From the NCBI GenBank assembly GCA_934045075.1, contig OW203751.1, positions 2,119,822-2,183,821 of the forward strand: a stretch of 64,000 bases of DNA, given 5' to 3'. Positions within the stretch are counted from its first letter, which is position 1. Each line of letters opens with the position of its first letter. The notes beneath the pieces were generated by a model. It was given only the letters and a program-made list of their open reading frames with translations, had not been told where the DNA came from and searched no databases. Of this stretch, positions 13,101 to 25,100 are shown one piece after another. This stretch comes from Yponomeuta sedellus (Eukaryota > Arthropoda > Insecta > Lepidoptera > Yponomeutidae). Both the position numbers and the translations under genes were made by a program.

Positions 13101-16100
13101 CGTATAAAAAAACAAAGGCGTGGCGCGCGCGTCGTTCATGTATCGACTTGTCGTTTGCAGGTAGGTAGTCAGAGCGCACTATCTACTCCCTGCATGTCGG
13201 GTACATGTGTTTTTTTTTTGGTGCGACGCATGCAGGGTAGTGTATTTAATTGTGTCTGACAGTGTGCCCATCCGTTCGCTACTATTGTGCGAACGAACGG
13301 ATAAATAAGATTTACAACTCAGTTAATCAGTAATCATAAGTAGTTATAAATAATTACAGCAATAAAATTGACAACTACTTAATGTACTTTAATTGCTGTA
13401 GTTAACTACATCTAACCATAACTACATGTAGTTAACTACTTTTAGTCGCAGTTAGTAATCTGATTACAAAAAGTAGTTAATTACTTCCAACACTGGTCGT
13501 CAGGCTATACTAGTCCACTGCTGGACATAGCCCTCACGTTGTGCTATCATAGGGGGTAATGCACATAATGCCCACGTTGGGCATGCGGGTTGGGGATCGC
13601 AGTTCTTGCATGAAGTAACTTGGGTGAGGTGCATGAAAGGTGTTTCTCCGAATGACGTATTGACTGAGCCCGTAAGTCTGGCGCACTCTGAGCAAGATTG
13701 GTAATCCTAGTTAGTTAGTCAGACCTGAGATTTCCGCACTTAAGTTTCATAGTTGGGCCATTGTACGTTGTTGGTTTGATTGGTAATCCTTTCACAACAG
13801 TTTTCCATCCACACAATCGGTGAATCCGTTACGCTGATTGGCTGATCCTTTCACCACGATGATTTGCCATCGACATGTCAGGCTATTTGTGCACTTGTGT
13901 ATTTAATAGTACATTACACAACTAGGGTCTAATACAAAGAAAGGCCGAGATCGCAGAAGTTTGCGGCCCGAGCTGCAAGCGAGGGACGTAAATATGCGAT
14001 CGAGAGCTTTGTTTATTACCTCCCGTGTTGGGTACATCTCTTTATGTCTACACTTGGCCAGAAAGCGGCTTTTTACGTACGCGCAGCGTGCGGAAAAAGC
14101 CACTTTATTGGCAGGTGTGGCATAATAGTTATTTGTTATACAAGAGTGCAAAGTTGCTTTTTAATTGCGTGTTCAATTTCGATGACCGAGCAAGCTAAGG
14201 ATTCTAAAATTGATTGAAAAAATTAGAATCCTGAGCGTCAGCGAGGGAATCAAAAGACCACGAGGTGAAAAATCTTTGCACTCGAGTGCAACACGTAACT
14301 TTTCATTCCATCTCAGCGAGGAAATGACTAAATGGAAAAAAAAAACGTTTACAATCAGAAGATAGGTACACTTTTATTTCAGTTTAGGTATTAATTACTA
14401 CATTATGACAGGTAAGTATTACAGAATAATCTCTAAATTATAACAAAATAATACTAAGGTATAATTAAGAAAATTTTAAAGTAACGTTGCTACAGTTATT
14501 TAAATTGAGTGTGATATTTTTTTAATTCACAAATTTAGTGCACACGTTGTTCTAAATTCAATTTACTTTATCCTCTAGAGAATTCAAACGGCTTTTCCAC
14601 TCAGATATTGAAGATTAAAAATACTCTTTCCGAGATGGTGGGGTGTTAAAGTTATCGTTGCGCTCTGTGTATTGATGGTCTGTCGCGGTGTCCCCCAGGT
14701 GGGGTCGGGCCCCAACAACCTGCCGCAGTACCACACGGTGCTGGAGCTGCCGGCGCCCGCCAAGCGCGGGCTCAAGCGCGCCCCGGCGGGCTGGCGCGGC
14801 CTGTTCGCGCGCTCGCGCCGCGCACGCACGCTGCGCGCGCGCACCGCGCCCGCCGCGGACGCGCCCGCGCACACGCAGCCGCCCGCGCAGGTGACACGCC
14901 CTTGCTAATGCTAGCTCACTAGCTCAGGACAAAACATAGATGCGCCCGCGCACACGCAGCCGCCGCGCAGGTGACACGCACTTGCTAATGACTAGCTAGC
15001 TCACTAGCTCAGGACTCAACACATACAGGTGGCAAGCACTTACCAGGAGACGCTTTCATACAACGAGCCCGCTTATTCATTCACTCGTTCAGTGGACTTC
15101 AGACCATGTTAGACATTGATACAATAATCGGTCGCACGCGCACCGTCCGCTGCGAAAGATGCGCCCGCGCACACGCAGCCGCCCGTACAGGTGACACGCA
15201 CTTGCCAATGCTGGCTCACTAGCTCAAAAAAATACGCAGTCAGACTGTACACCAGAAGAGGCTTTCATACAACGAACCCGCTACTTCATACACTCGTTCA
15301 CTGAAATTCAGACCGTGCTAAGGTTTAATACAATAATCCGTCGCACGCGCCAGTCCCGCCGCGAGAGATGCGCCCGCGCACACGCAGCCGCCGGTACAGG
15401 TGACAAGCACTTACCCTTTCACACAACGAACCCGCCTAGTTCATTTCACTGGACTCTAGGCCGTGTTAGACTTTAATAGAAGTAACACGCGCCGCCCCCG
15501 CCAACAAGGATGCGCCCGCGCAGTCACGCCCTCCGCTACAGCTGCCATACTCTTGCTAATGCTAACTCAAGACAACACGCGCAGTCAGACTGTGGACCAG
15601 GGAACTCTCACAACGAGTGACACGACCTTTAATATAATAATTGGCCGCACGCGCACCGCCCGCCGCCAGGGATGCGCCCGCGCACACGCAGCCGCCGCAA
15701 CTAGTGACATGCCCTGACTAATGACTAGCTAGCTCACCAGCTCAAGACGCGCTGTCAGAATCTGGACCGGGAGACGCTTTCATACAACAAATCTACTAAT
15801 TCACCCACTCGTTCAGTGGACTTCAAACCATGTCAGACTTTAATAGACTCCACCAAGGTGAAGCTTACATAACACTCCACCAGGCGATGCTTACATAATA
15901 CTCCACCAAGTAAAGCTTGCACAACACTCCACCAGATAAAGCTTACATAACAGTCCACCAGGTGAAGCTTTAATAACACTCTCACCAGGTGAAGCTTACA
16001 TAACCCTTAACCAAGTGAAGCTTACTTAATACTCACTCCACCAGGTGAAACTTACGTAACACTCCACCAGGTGACAGATGACAGCTTTCACAGATGACAC

Positions 16101-19100
16101 TCGCTAAATTTCCACAAAAAAAATTGAGAAAAAAGAAATAGGTGATTGATTCCAATCACTCGGTAACACTAGGTCAAGAGCGCTTATTAAAGTACTGCAT
16201 CATTGAATGAAACTAATTATTATTATTATTATTATTATTATTTATTCATTTAAATTGCATAACATTACAGTGAAAACCTTTGCGTTAAGCAATTCATACA
16301 TACAAAGTATAAACAAGTATTTTAGGCAATTCGTTAGTTACAACATCAATGAGAACTGAAAAACATAAAATTTTGAACTGTATGGGTACAAAAAAGTACA
16401 GTAAATCAAATAATCACAAATAGGACGCCCTTTCATAACGAATACATGACTAAATAACACTTCCTTGTCTTTTTATTTTGACGGCATTTGTGGGGCAGCG
16501 GTAGCGCCTACCATGCGAGATAAGCCTACCATGCGAGAGGTCCCGGGCTCGAACCCCGGCTGGGGACAAAAAGAAACCCCAAGTCTTGGATGTTTACATG
16601 TTTGTGATGTCGCTGTTTCTGGTGCCCATGACACAGGTTGTCCTAGTGTGGGGCCAGAAGGAATGCATGTGCCTGCATGTAAATGTTTTGTTATGGTTTC
16701 CATAATAAACACTGCAATTAGATGGATTTTGCTCGTTTAATTTTACATTTTTACTACTTTTCGACGATTGAAACACAACACTCCACCAGATAAAGCTTAC
16801 ATAACACTCCACCAGGTGAGGCTTACATTACTCCATTACAACACTCCACCAAAACTTTCATAACATTACACCATTTTCGACGGTGGTACCGTGGTATTCC
16901 AAGACCACGGTACTTGTAAAAGTGCCGAAACGTCGGAAAATTGTAAAATTAAACGAGTAAAATCCGTGTAAACACAGTTTTTATTAAGTCTAGTGCCCGT
17001 GTTAACCTTAGAAAATACTATTATGTTCTCCAGTTCAACCAAGACATCCCGATGGCGGGCTCGAACCTGCGTCCCGTGAAGTCGTGCGAGTCACTGCAAT
17101 CTGAAAGCGACACTCTCGCGCCGCTCGCTGAGAGAATCGTGGCGGCTCACAAGCATCACACCAGGTGAGATAAGATTAGATTAGATGTTATAATTATACA
17201 TCATCATCAACCCTTTATGTCCCCACCGAGGGGCACGGGTCTCTTCCTACATCGCAGGAAGGTTAGGCCATACTCCACCACGGGGGCCAAGTCCGGGTTG
17301 GTGGAGGATTGTAAGACAGTGGCGGGGCTTACTGTCAGAAGTTATCAAGCCGCCCATAAGGGCTCTGACATGGCTTAACGACGGCCATTACATGACAGCC
17401 GGTGTTGGGTAAAGGACCACTTAAGAACTGAACTAAAAACTAATGAAATAACAAGACACTTACAAAGTCCGTCCGCGTCGATGCCTCTCGACTGGCAGCC
17501 GGCGCCGTTCGGGATGGGTGCACTGAGGTTTGGGGATCCCTAGACTTCCCCGTCTATCCCCAAGAGCTCTTTCCTCAGAAAGCTACCTACCTGCAGTGCA
17601 CTTTCACGACATCGCGTTTTATCGCCCAATTGTGTTCACTGTTTTGGGCGATCCGTCGCCCAACACCAAAACTGTTAGTACGGGAACCGTCCCTGAATTT
17701 ATTTCGTACTCCACACGAAGATATAAGCCCGGCAATCTGATTGCCACACAAATTACACGTTTCACAACCAAAAAACAAGAGGTCAATGTCCAACTCATCT
17801 GACAGTGTCAAGTCATGGAACTGGAATCATTTAGTTTGGAAAGCTGTTATTACACACAATCAATCGCATTTTCGAAAAAGTCGAATTCAACCAATGAAAA
17901 TTGTAATTTACCTTCACAAGTGTATTATATAGAAACCTATTTGGAGGATAAAAATTCACCCATGCCGGGATTCGAACCCGCAACCTCTGGCTATCCGTGC
18001 CAGCGCTCTACCAATTGAGCCAATGGGCGACTCACCGGCATCACTGAAATTTCGAACCTCTTTACACTATTCTCTGTATTACGTACAGGCAGCGACATCT
18101 GGCTTAAGCAAATTTCATCACTTACAGCCCCGACTAGCTACTTTGCATGGGTGAAATTTTTAGCCTCCAAATAGGTTTTTAAATTTGTCATTAGCACGGG
18201 TTAGTGCATTAAAAATAAAAATAGTATAATAAAGTGTATTATATGTCTAAGCACCGTTCTAAATGTACCGTAGACAAATCGTGTTTAGGATCTCTTTACA
18301 CCTGTCTGTAAGTGGAAAAATATTACGTCTGCGATGCAGGAAGATATATACCTGTACCCCAACAGTGGGGAGGTACAAAAGGCTGCCATCATCATCGTCC
18401 TGGTATAATGTAATGCGGTAACTGCACTCAGCCAGACGTTCGGTTCAAGGCCGATCTGAAGATCTGAAGACCGAACCCGTTGCCCCCAGGTCGGCCTCGT
18501 GCGACTCCTACTTCGAGCCGTGGCAGGCCGAGCTGGCGGACATGCGCCTGCGACTGTCGCCGCAGGAGCGAGACAGACACATGTTCAGCGAGGAGGACGA
18601 CCCGCCGCCGCACACGCAGGTGAGGACGGAGGAGGACGACCCGCCGCCGCACACGCAGGTGAGGACGGAGGAGGACGACCCGCCGCCGCACACGCAGGTG
18701 AGGACGGAGGAGGACGACCCGCCGCCGCACACGCAGGTGAGGACGGAGGAGGACGACCCGCCGCCGCACACGCAGGTGAGGACAGAGGAGGAGGACCCGC
18801 CGCCGCACACGCAGGTGAGGACGGAGGAGGACGACCCGCCGCCGCACACGCAGGTGAGGACGGAGGAGGACGACCCGCCGCCGCACACGCAGGTGAGGAC
18901 GGAGGAGGACGACCCGCCGCCGCACACGCAGGTGAGGACAGAGGAGGAGGACCCGCCGCCGCACACGCAGGTGAGGGTCACTGGAGGTTGCTGGACGAAG
19001 TTGGACACTGTTGGACGTTGCTGAGACAGTACACACGTTGACAGGCCACGCTGGGCACTCTGACAATATTAGACATCGCCCGACAATATTTGACATTTCT

Positions 19101-22100
19101 GAAGAGTCAGGTACCTACCAGTCACTTCTAGACAGTCAGATAGCTACTAGACACTTCTAGACAGACAGATAGCTACCAGACACTTCTAGACAGCCATAGT
19201 TACGAGACACTTCTAGACATTCAGACAGCTACTAGACACTTCTAGACAGACAGCTACTAGACACTTCTAAACAGTCAGACAGCTACCAGACACTTATAGA
19301 TAATTAATAGACGCTTCTAGATAGTCCGATAGCTACCAGACATTTAGTTATTTATTCACTAGCACTTAGAAAACCAACAGCTTCAAGAGTTAAACTATAT
19401 GGGCCGACGTGCCACTTGCCCCTGAACTTGACAAATTTTCGCTTCACCAACATTCAGTACGACTTTGTCCCGCAGTGCGACTCCATCTGCTCTTCCCCGG
19501 GAGTCTCCGAGCTGTGCAGCGTGGAGCCCAGTCCGCGGAGGCTGCGGGTCGACATACACTCCGCTGGAGAAGTCGACAGGTCAGTGCAGCGAATAGCGGC
19601 CGCAGATTCGCGGCGTCTGTTATATTCACACCGCGACCGTCGTCGGGGTGAAGACGTGTTAGATCCCTTGTGTCTCCGCCTAGTCCGTGGACGCTGCGAG
19701 TCGACGTATATTCGATAGGACAGTGCAGCGAATAGTGGCCGCAGATTCGCGGCGTCTGTTAAATACATACCGTGAAATAGGTCTGAAGGTCACTATAACG
19801 TCTGTCTAATAAAAGCACCAGGTTCGCAACATCTGGTACTGTCTATTAATAGGTTCAGATTATATATACGATGAGAGCGAGGTCCAGAGTGATTGATAAC
19901 TGGTTAGAGCCCTGTCGGCGAAGGCTGCGGGTCGACATACACTCCGCTGGAGAAGTCGACAGGTCAGTGCAGCGAATAGCGGCCGCAGATTCGCGGCGTC
20001 TGTTATATTCACACCGCGAGCGTCGTCGGGGTGAAGACGTGTTAGATCCCTTGTGTCTGCGCCTAGTCCGTGGACGCTGCGAGTCGACGTATATTCGATA
20101 GGACAGTGCAGCGAATAGTGGCCGCAGATTCGCGGCGTCTGTTAAATACATACCGCGAACGAGGTCTAAAGATCACTACAACGACTGTCTAGTATAAGCA
20201 TCAGGTTCGCAACATCTGGTCCTGTCTATTACTAGGTTCAGATTATATATACGATGAGAGCGAGGTCCAGAGTGATTGATAACTGGTTAGAGCCCAGTCC
20301 GCGGAGACTGCGGGTCGACATACACTCCGCTGGAGAAGTCGACAGGTCAGTGCAGCGAATAGCGGCCGCAGATTCGCGGCGTCTGTTATATTCACACCGC
20401 GAGCGTCGTCGGGGTGAAGACGTGTTAGATCCCTTGTGTCTGCGCCTAGTCCGTGGACGCTGCGAGTCGACGTATATTCGATAGGACAGTGCAGCGAATA
20501 GTGGCCGCAGATTCGTGGCGTCTGTTAATCAAATCATTTATTTTGTTTAACATAGGTGACATACATGTAGGTGTTCAAATCTATTTAGGTTTCTCTATGT
20601 TATACCCATTGGGTGTACAAAAAAAAACATTATATTCACACCGCGAGCGCGTGAGGTGAAGAGGTGTTAGATCGCTTGTATCTCCGAACTGGGTAGCGTA
20701 GAGCCCAGTCCGCGGACGCTGCGAGTCGACATATATACCGCCGGTATATTCGATAGGTCAGTGCAGCGAATAGCAGATTCAGATTCGGGGCGTCTATTCA
20801 CACCGCGAGCGTAGTCAAGAGGTGTTAGATCCCTTGTGCCTCCGAACTGTGCAGCGTGGAGCCAAGTCTGCGTCATACCGCGAAGTTGACTGGTCAGTGC
20901 AGCGAATAGCGGGCTCAGATTCACGGTGTCTATTAAATTCACACAGCGGACGAACATAAATTGTGTTAGATCGCTTGTGTCTCCGAACTGCGTAGTATGT
21001 AGCCTTCGCGGTGGCTGCGTCACACCGCGAATTTGACAGGTCAGTGCAGCGAAAAGCAGCTGCAGATTCGCGGCGTCTATTAATTACACGACGCGAAGGT
21101 TCAGTTTTAGATTCTCTACGGTATAATATCCGCGAGCGAGGTCTTTAAGATCATTACAATGACCGTCTAGTAACAACATCAGATTTGCAAGGTCTGCTAC
21201 TGTCTTGTAATAGATTTAGAAAATATAGACGAGAGTGGGGTCAAAGGTCAAAGAGCATAAACCAGTTTAAAAAATAGTGGTACTTTACAACGTTTATGTG
21301 GTTTCCTGTATAGTTTTTAATCAATTAATTAATCTATTCAGACAACTCGGTTTCAAATATTAGAAATTAAAAACAGTTGTTTAAAAACTATGTTAATATA
21401 AAATCTAATTTATTATTAATACAATTTTTCACCTTTTTTTAAAAACCCATCTGACTCCAACTGCAAAGTAGGTACTCGGGGCTGTAAGTGATGCAATTTA
21501 CTTAAGCCAGATGTCGCTGCCTGTACGTAATACAGAGAATAGTGTAAAGAGGTTCGAAATTTCGCTGATGCCGGTGAGTCGCCCATTAGCTCAATTGGAA
21601 GAGCGCTGGCACGGATAGCCAGAGGTCGCGGGTTCAAATCCCGGCATGGGTGGAATTTTTAGCCTCTAAATGGGTCTTTTAAAATTGTCCTTAGCACGGG
21701 TTAGTGCATTAAAAATAAAAATAGTATAATTTTTCACCTTTTAAGATGAAAACTGTAACTTGAAAATAAGTATATATTTAGTTATTAGCTCTTATTGTAG
21801 AATATATTATTATTAAGTAGCCGACTAGCCGGACCCAGGGCACGGCACAGCGTTCCATAGCACAGGGAATCCAAGAGAGTCTCTAACATTACGTTTGTCA
21901 CCGTTTTGAAATGAAGTTTTTTTAATGTTTATTCTTGGGCGGTGGTAGCGGAGCGGTGTAGAACGCCGGCCTCTCAATCGGGAGGTCGTGGGTTCAGTCC
22001 CCGGCATGTACCAATGACTTTGTTTTCTAAGTTATGTACATTTGTGAAATTATAGTAGCAATTATACTATTTTTTATTTTTAATGCACTAACCCGTGCTA

Positions 22101-25100
22101 AGGACAAATTTAAAAACCTATTTAGAGGCTAAAAATTTCACCCATGCCGGGATTCGAACCCGCAACCTCTGGCTATCCGTGCCAGCGCTCTACCAATTGA
22201 GCCAATGGGCGACTCACGGCATTAGTGAAATTTTGAACCTCTTTACACTATTCTCTGTATTACGTACAGGCAGCGACATCTGACTTAAGCAAATTGCATC
22301 ACTTACAGCCCCGACTACCAACCTTGCAGTTAGGTTTTACATCGGTAGTCGGGGCTGTAAGTGATGCAATTTGCTTAAGCCAGATGTCGCTGCCTGTACG
22401 TAATACAGAGAATAGTGTAAAGAGGTTCGAAATTTCACTGATGCCGTGAGTCGCCCATTGGCTCAATTGGTAGAGCGCTGGCTCGCAACAACAACCCGGC
22501 ATGGGTGAAAATTTTTAGCCTCTAAATAGGTTTTTAAATTATAGTAGCAATACCACTCGCCGACTTGAAGGAAAACATCGTAAGGAAACCCTAGTGTCTG
22601 AAATGTTAACGTACCTCAGCGCTTGCTACGTACAATGGCCCAACTATGAGGCTAAGTGCGGGAATCTCCGGTCTAACTAAATAACTAACCTAATGTTTAT
22701 TCCTTCTAACAGGAAACGCAGCGCCATCGAGGAGCAGTTGTCAAACATCGGGTACATCGACGGCGGGGAGTCCCCGCGCGGCAAGTCGGCCGCCGAGAAG
22801 AGGCACTCGGACGGACGGCCGCACAGCCCGCCCGACGCTGATATAGCCAAGCGGTGAGCGAAATTTTATAAAACTCGAAGAAAAAATGGGAAAAAACGAA
22901 GTAAAACGGAGAAAAACGAAGTAAATCGGAGAATAACGAAGTAAATCGGGAGAAAAAGGAGTAAATCTGGCAAAAAACGCAGTAAATCGGGAAATAACGA
23001 AGTAAATCGGAGAAAAACGAAGTACCTAAATCTGAGAAAAACGAATTAAATCGGGAAAAAACTAAGTAAATCGGGAAAAAACGAAGTAAATCGGGAAAAA
23101 AACGAAGTAAATCGAGAATAAACGAAGATCGGGAGAGAAAGGAGTAAATCTGGCAAAAAACGAAGTAAATCGGGAAAAAACCAAGTAAATTGGGAAAATT
23201 ATATATCTTTTAACGTATGCTATCCTATCATGGTAAAAAAAATAGCACCACCCAAATAATAAGTAACATAATGTATTGTAAACGAAGCGCTCTCGTGGCC
23301 TACTCGAACCGAGTCATTGTAATGAATCGCTTGAGTAAAGCAACAACAGGCGCGGTCAGGTGCTGGATGGGTGACCGTCCCGTGACTACAGCTAGTGGCG
23401 TTCTGAGCGCTTCCGTGCTTCGCAAGACACTCTAAGCCGTTGGTGCCTTCTGTCATGTAATGGCTTGATAACTTCTGGCAGGCACGCCATTGTCTTGCAA
23501 TCCTCCACCAACCCGGACTTGGCCCTCGTGGTGGAATATGGCCTAACCTTCCTGAGATGCAGGAATAGACCCGTGCCCCAGCAGTGGGGACATACAAGGG
23601 TTGTTATCGAGTAATGTATTTTAATATTGTCCTCAGGCTATGTAAGGATCGTAAGGACGCCAGTCCGGTGGCTTCGCTTAGCGACTTCCAGTCTTCCGTC
23701 GTGAACGTTAAATTGAGGTAAGTGTGTGCTTTAAGGGAAGTGTCTGATAAGAGTTAAGACTCTTATCAGGGGGGTAACCCCCCCCCCTTTTTTGTTACAA
23801 CTTATTGCTTAATAAAACTTAAATGACATAATGCGATTTTTAAAAACCTATTTAGATCCTAAAAATTCCACCCATGCCGGGACTCGAACCCGCGACCTCT
23901 AGCGCCGCTAACCGTGCCAGATGTCAATAGGTTTTTAAAATTGTCCTTAGCATTAAAAAGAATATAATATTTTGTTTGTCCACTACTTAGCTTTTCTGCA
24001 TATGTGTTTCATTCATTAAAATCATGATATAAAGATGATTTCTACTCTTTCACTATCAGTCATATAACATTCATGCAGTCCATTAGTACAGTCGTTTGCC
24101 AACAAACAAAAAGACTTTAAATTTCAAACATTGAAAAGTCCGTCGGCACCAATTCTGGTGCTAAATGACACGAAACAATCACCCGATCGGTAATCATCAT
24201 TTCAGGGAGCGCAACTCGCCGCGCAAGGCCAAAAACAACCCATCACGATACAGTGGCATGCACCAGCCACTCACCAACCTGCCCCCAGACATAATCGATA
24301 GACATGTAACAGTGAATCACGGGGCCCAGTCCCTCCCGAGGCTCAGCTGGCACGGAAAAGACGTCCACTCGACCCTGATAAAGATAGACTGGCCCCTAGA
24401 AAACTCCTCGAGTAACCTCACGACCAGCACTCTGAACTCGAGCCCCGCCACCCCTATAACCCCTCTGTACGACACTTTGGAGAGCGATTCCGAGGTCTCC
24501 GATAGCAACAGGCAGACGATAAAGATCGATAAGGACGCGTGCGAGAACTGTGCCAAGGAGACGTGCCTCCAGTGCGAGTTGAAGGCCGCGGAGATGCCCA
24601 AAGCGGACTTTAAAATCGGTCAAGCGGTCACTGGGCTAAGCTTGCCGGAACAGGCGAACCTTCATGATAGCTTAGAGAGCCCGCCGCATTCGACCAACAT
24701 AAGCTATCAGAACTTGAATAGGCTGTCAGCCATTTCCAGCTCTTCCAATTCCGACGCTGATAAGAAGAGAGATTGTGTCGATGTTCTGACCGATAGGAAG
24801 TCCGTGATGACTTCGTCACACGAGAGCTCCTCTAGCTATTCAAACCCGTCGAAAAATGACGAGCTCTACGAGCCGTATAGCTTTACACGTCCCAATTACA
24901 TAAACTTACAGTCCAGTTCGACTACAAGCAAATCCAGTCCAAGTACGCCGTTAAAAAGTCCGCTGAAGTCCACGATCAGTATAACGTTCCGATCGCCGAC
25001 CAAGTCGCGGAGTTCGGAGTATGAGTTGATACAGAACGTCGACACGCCCACTAACGAAAGGGATTCTGTGTACGAGGACATAGATTTGGACAAAAACCTG

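Noticed and set aside
18428..19096. Minus-strand HLRVRRRVVLLRP repeat frame
   Set aside because: Antisense of the in-frame 39-bp array of RhoGAP exon 10.
21590..21655. tRNA gene candidates (many tRNA-like heads with A and B boxes)
   Set aside because: Each head is continuous with a repeated non-tRNA body and occurs in many copies; SINE-A lacks a normal anticodon loop (c at position 33). No free-standing tRNA was found.
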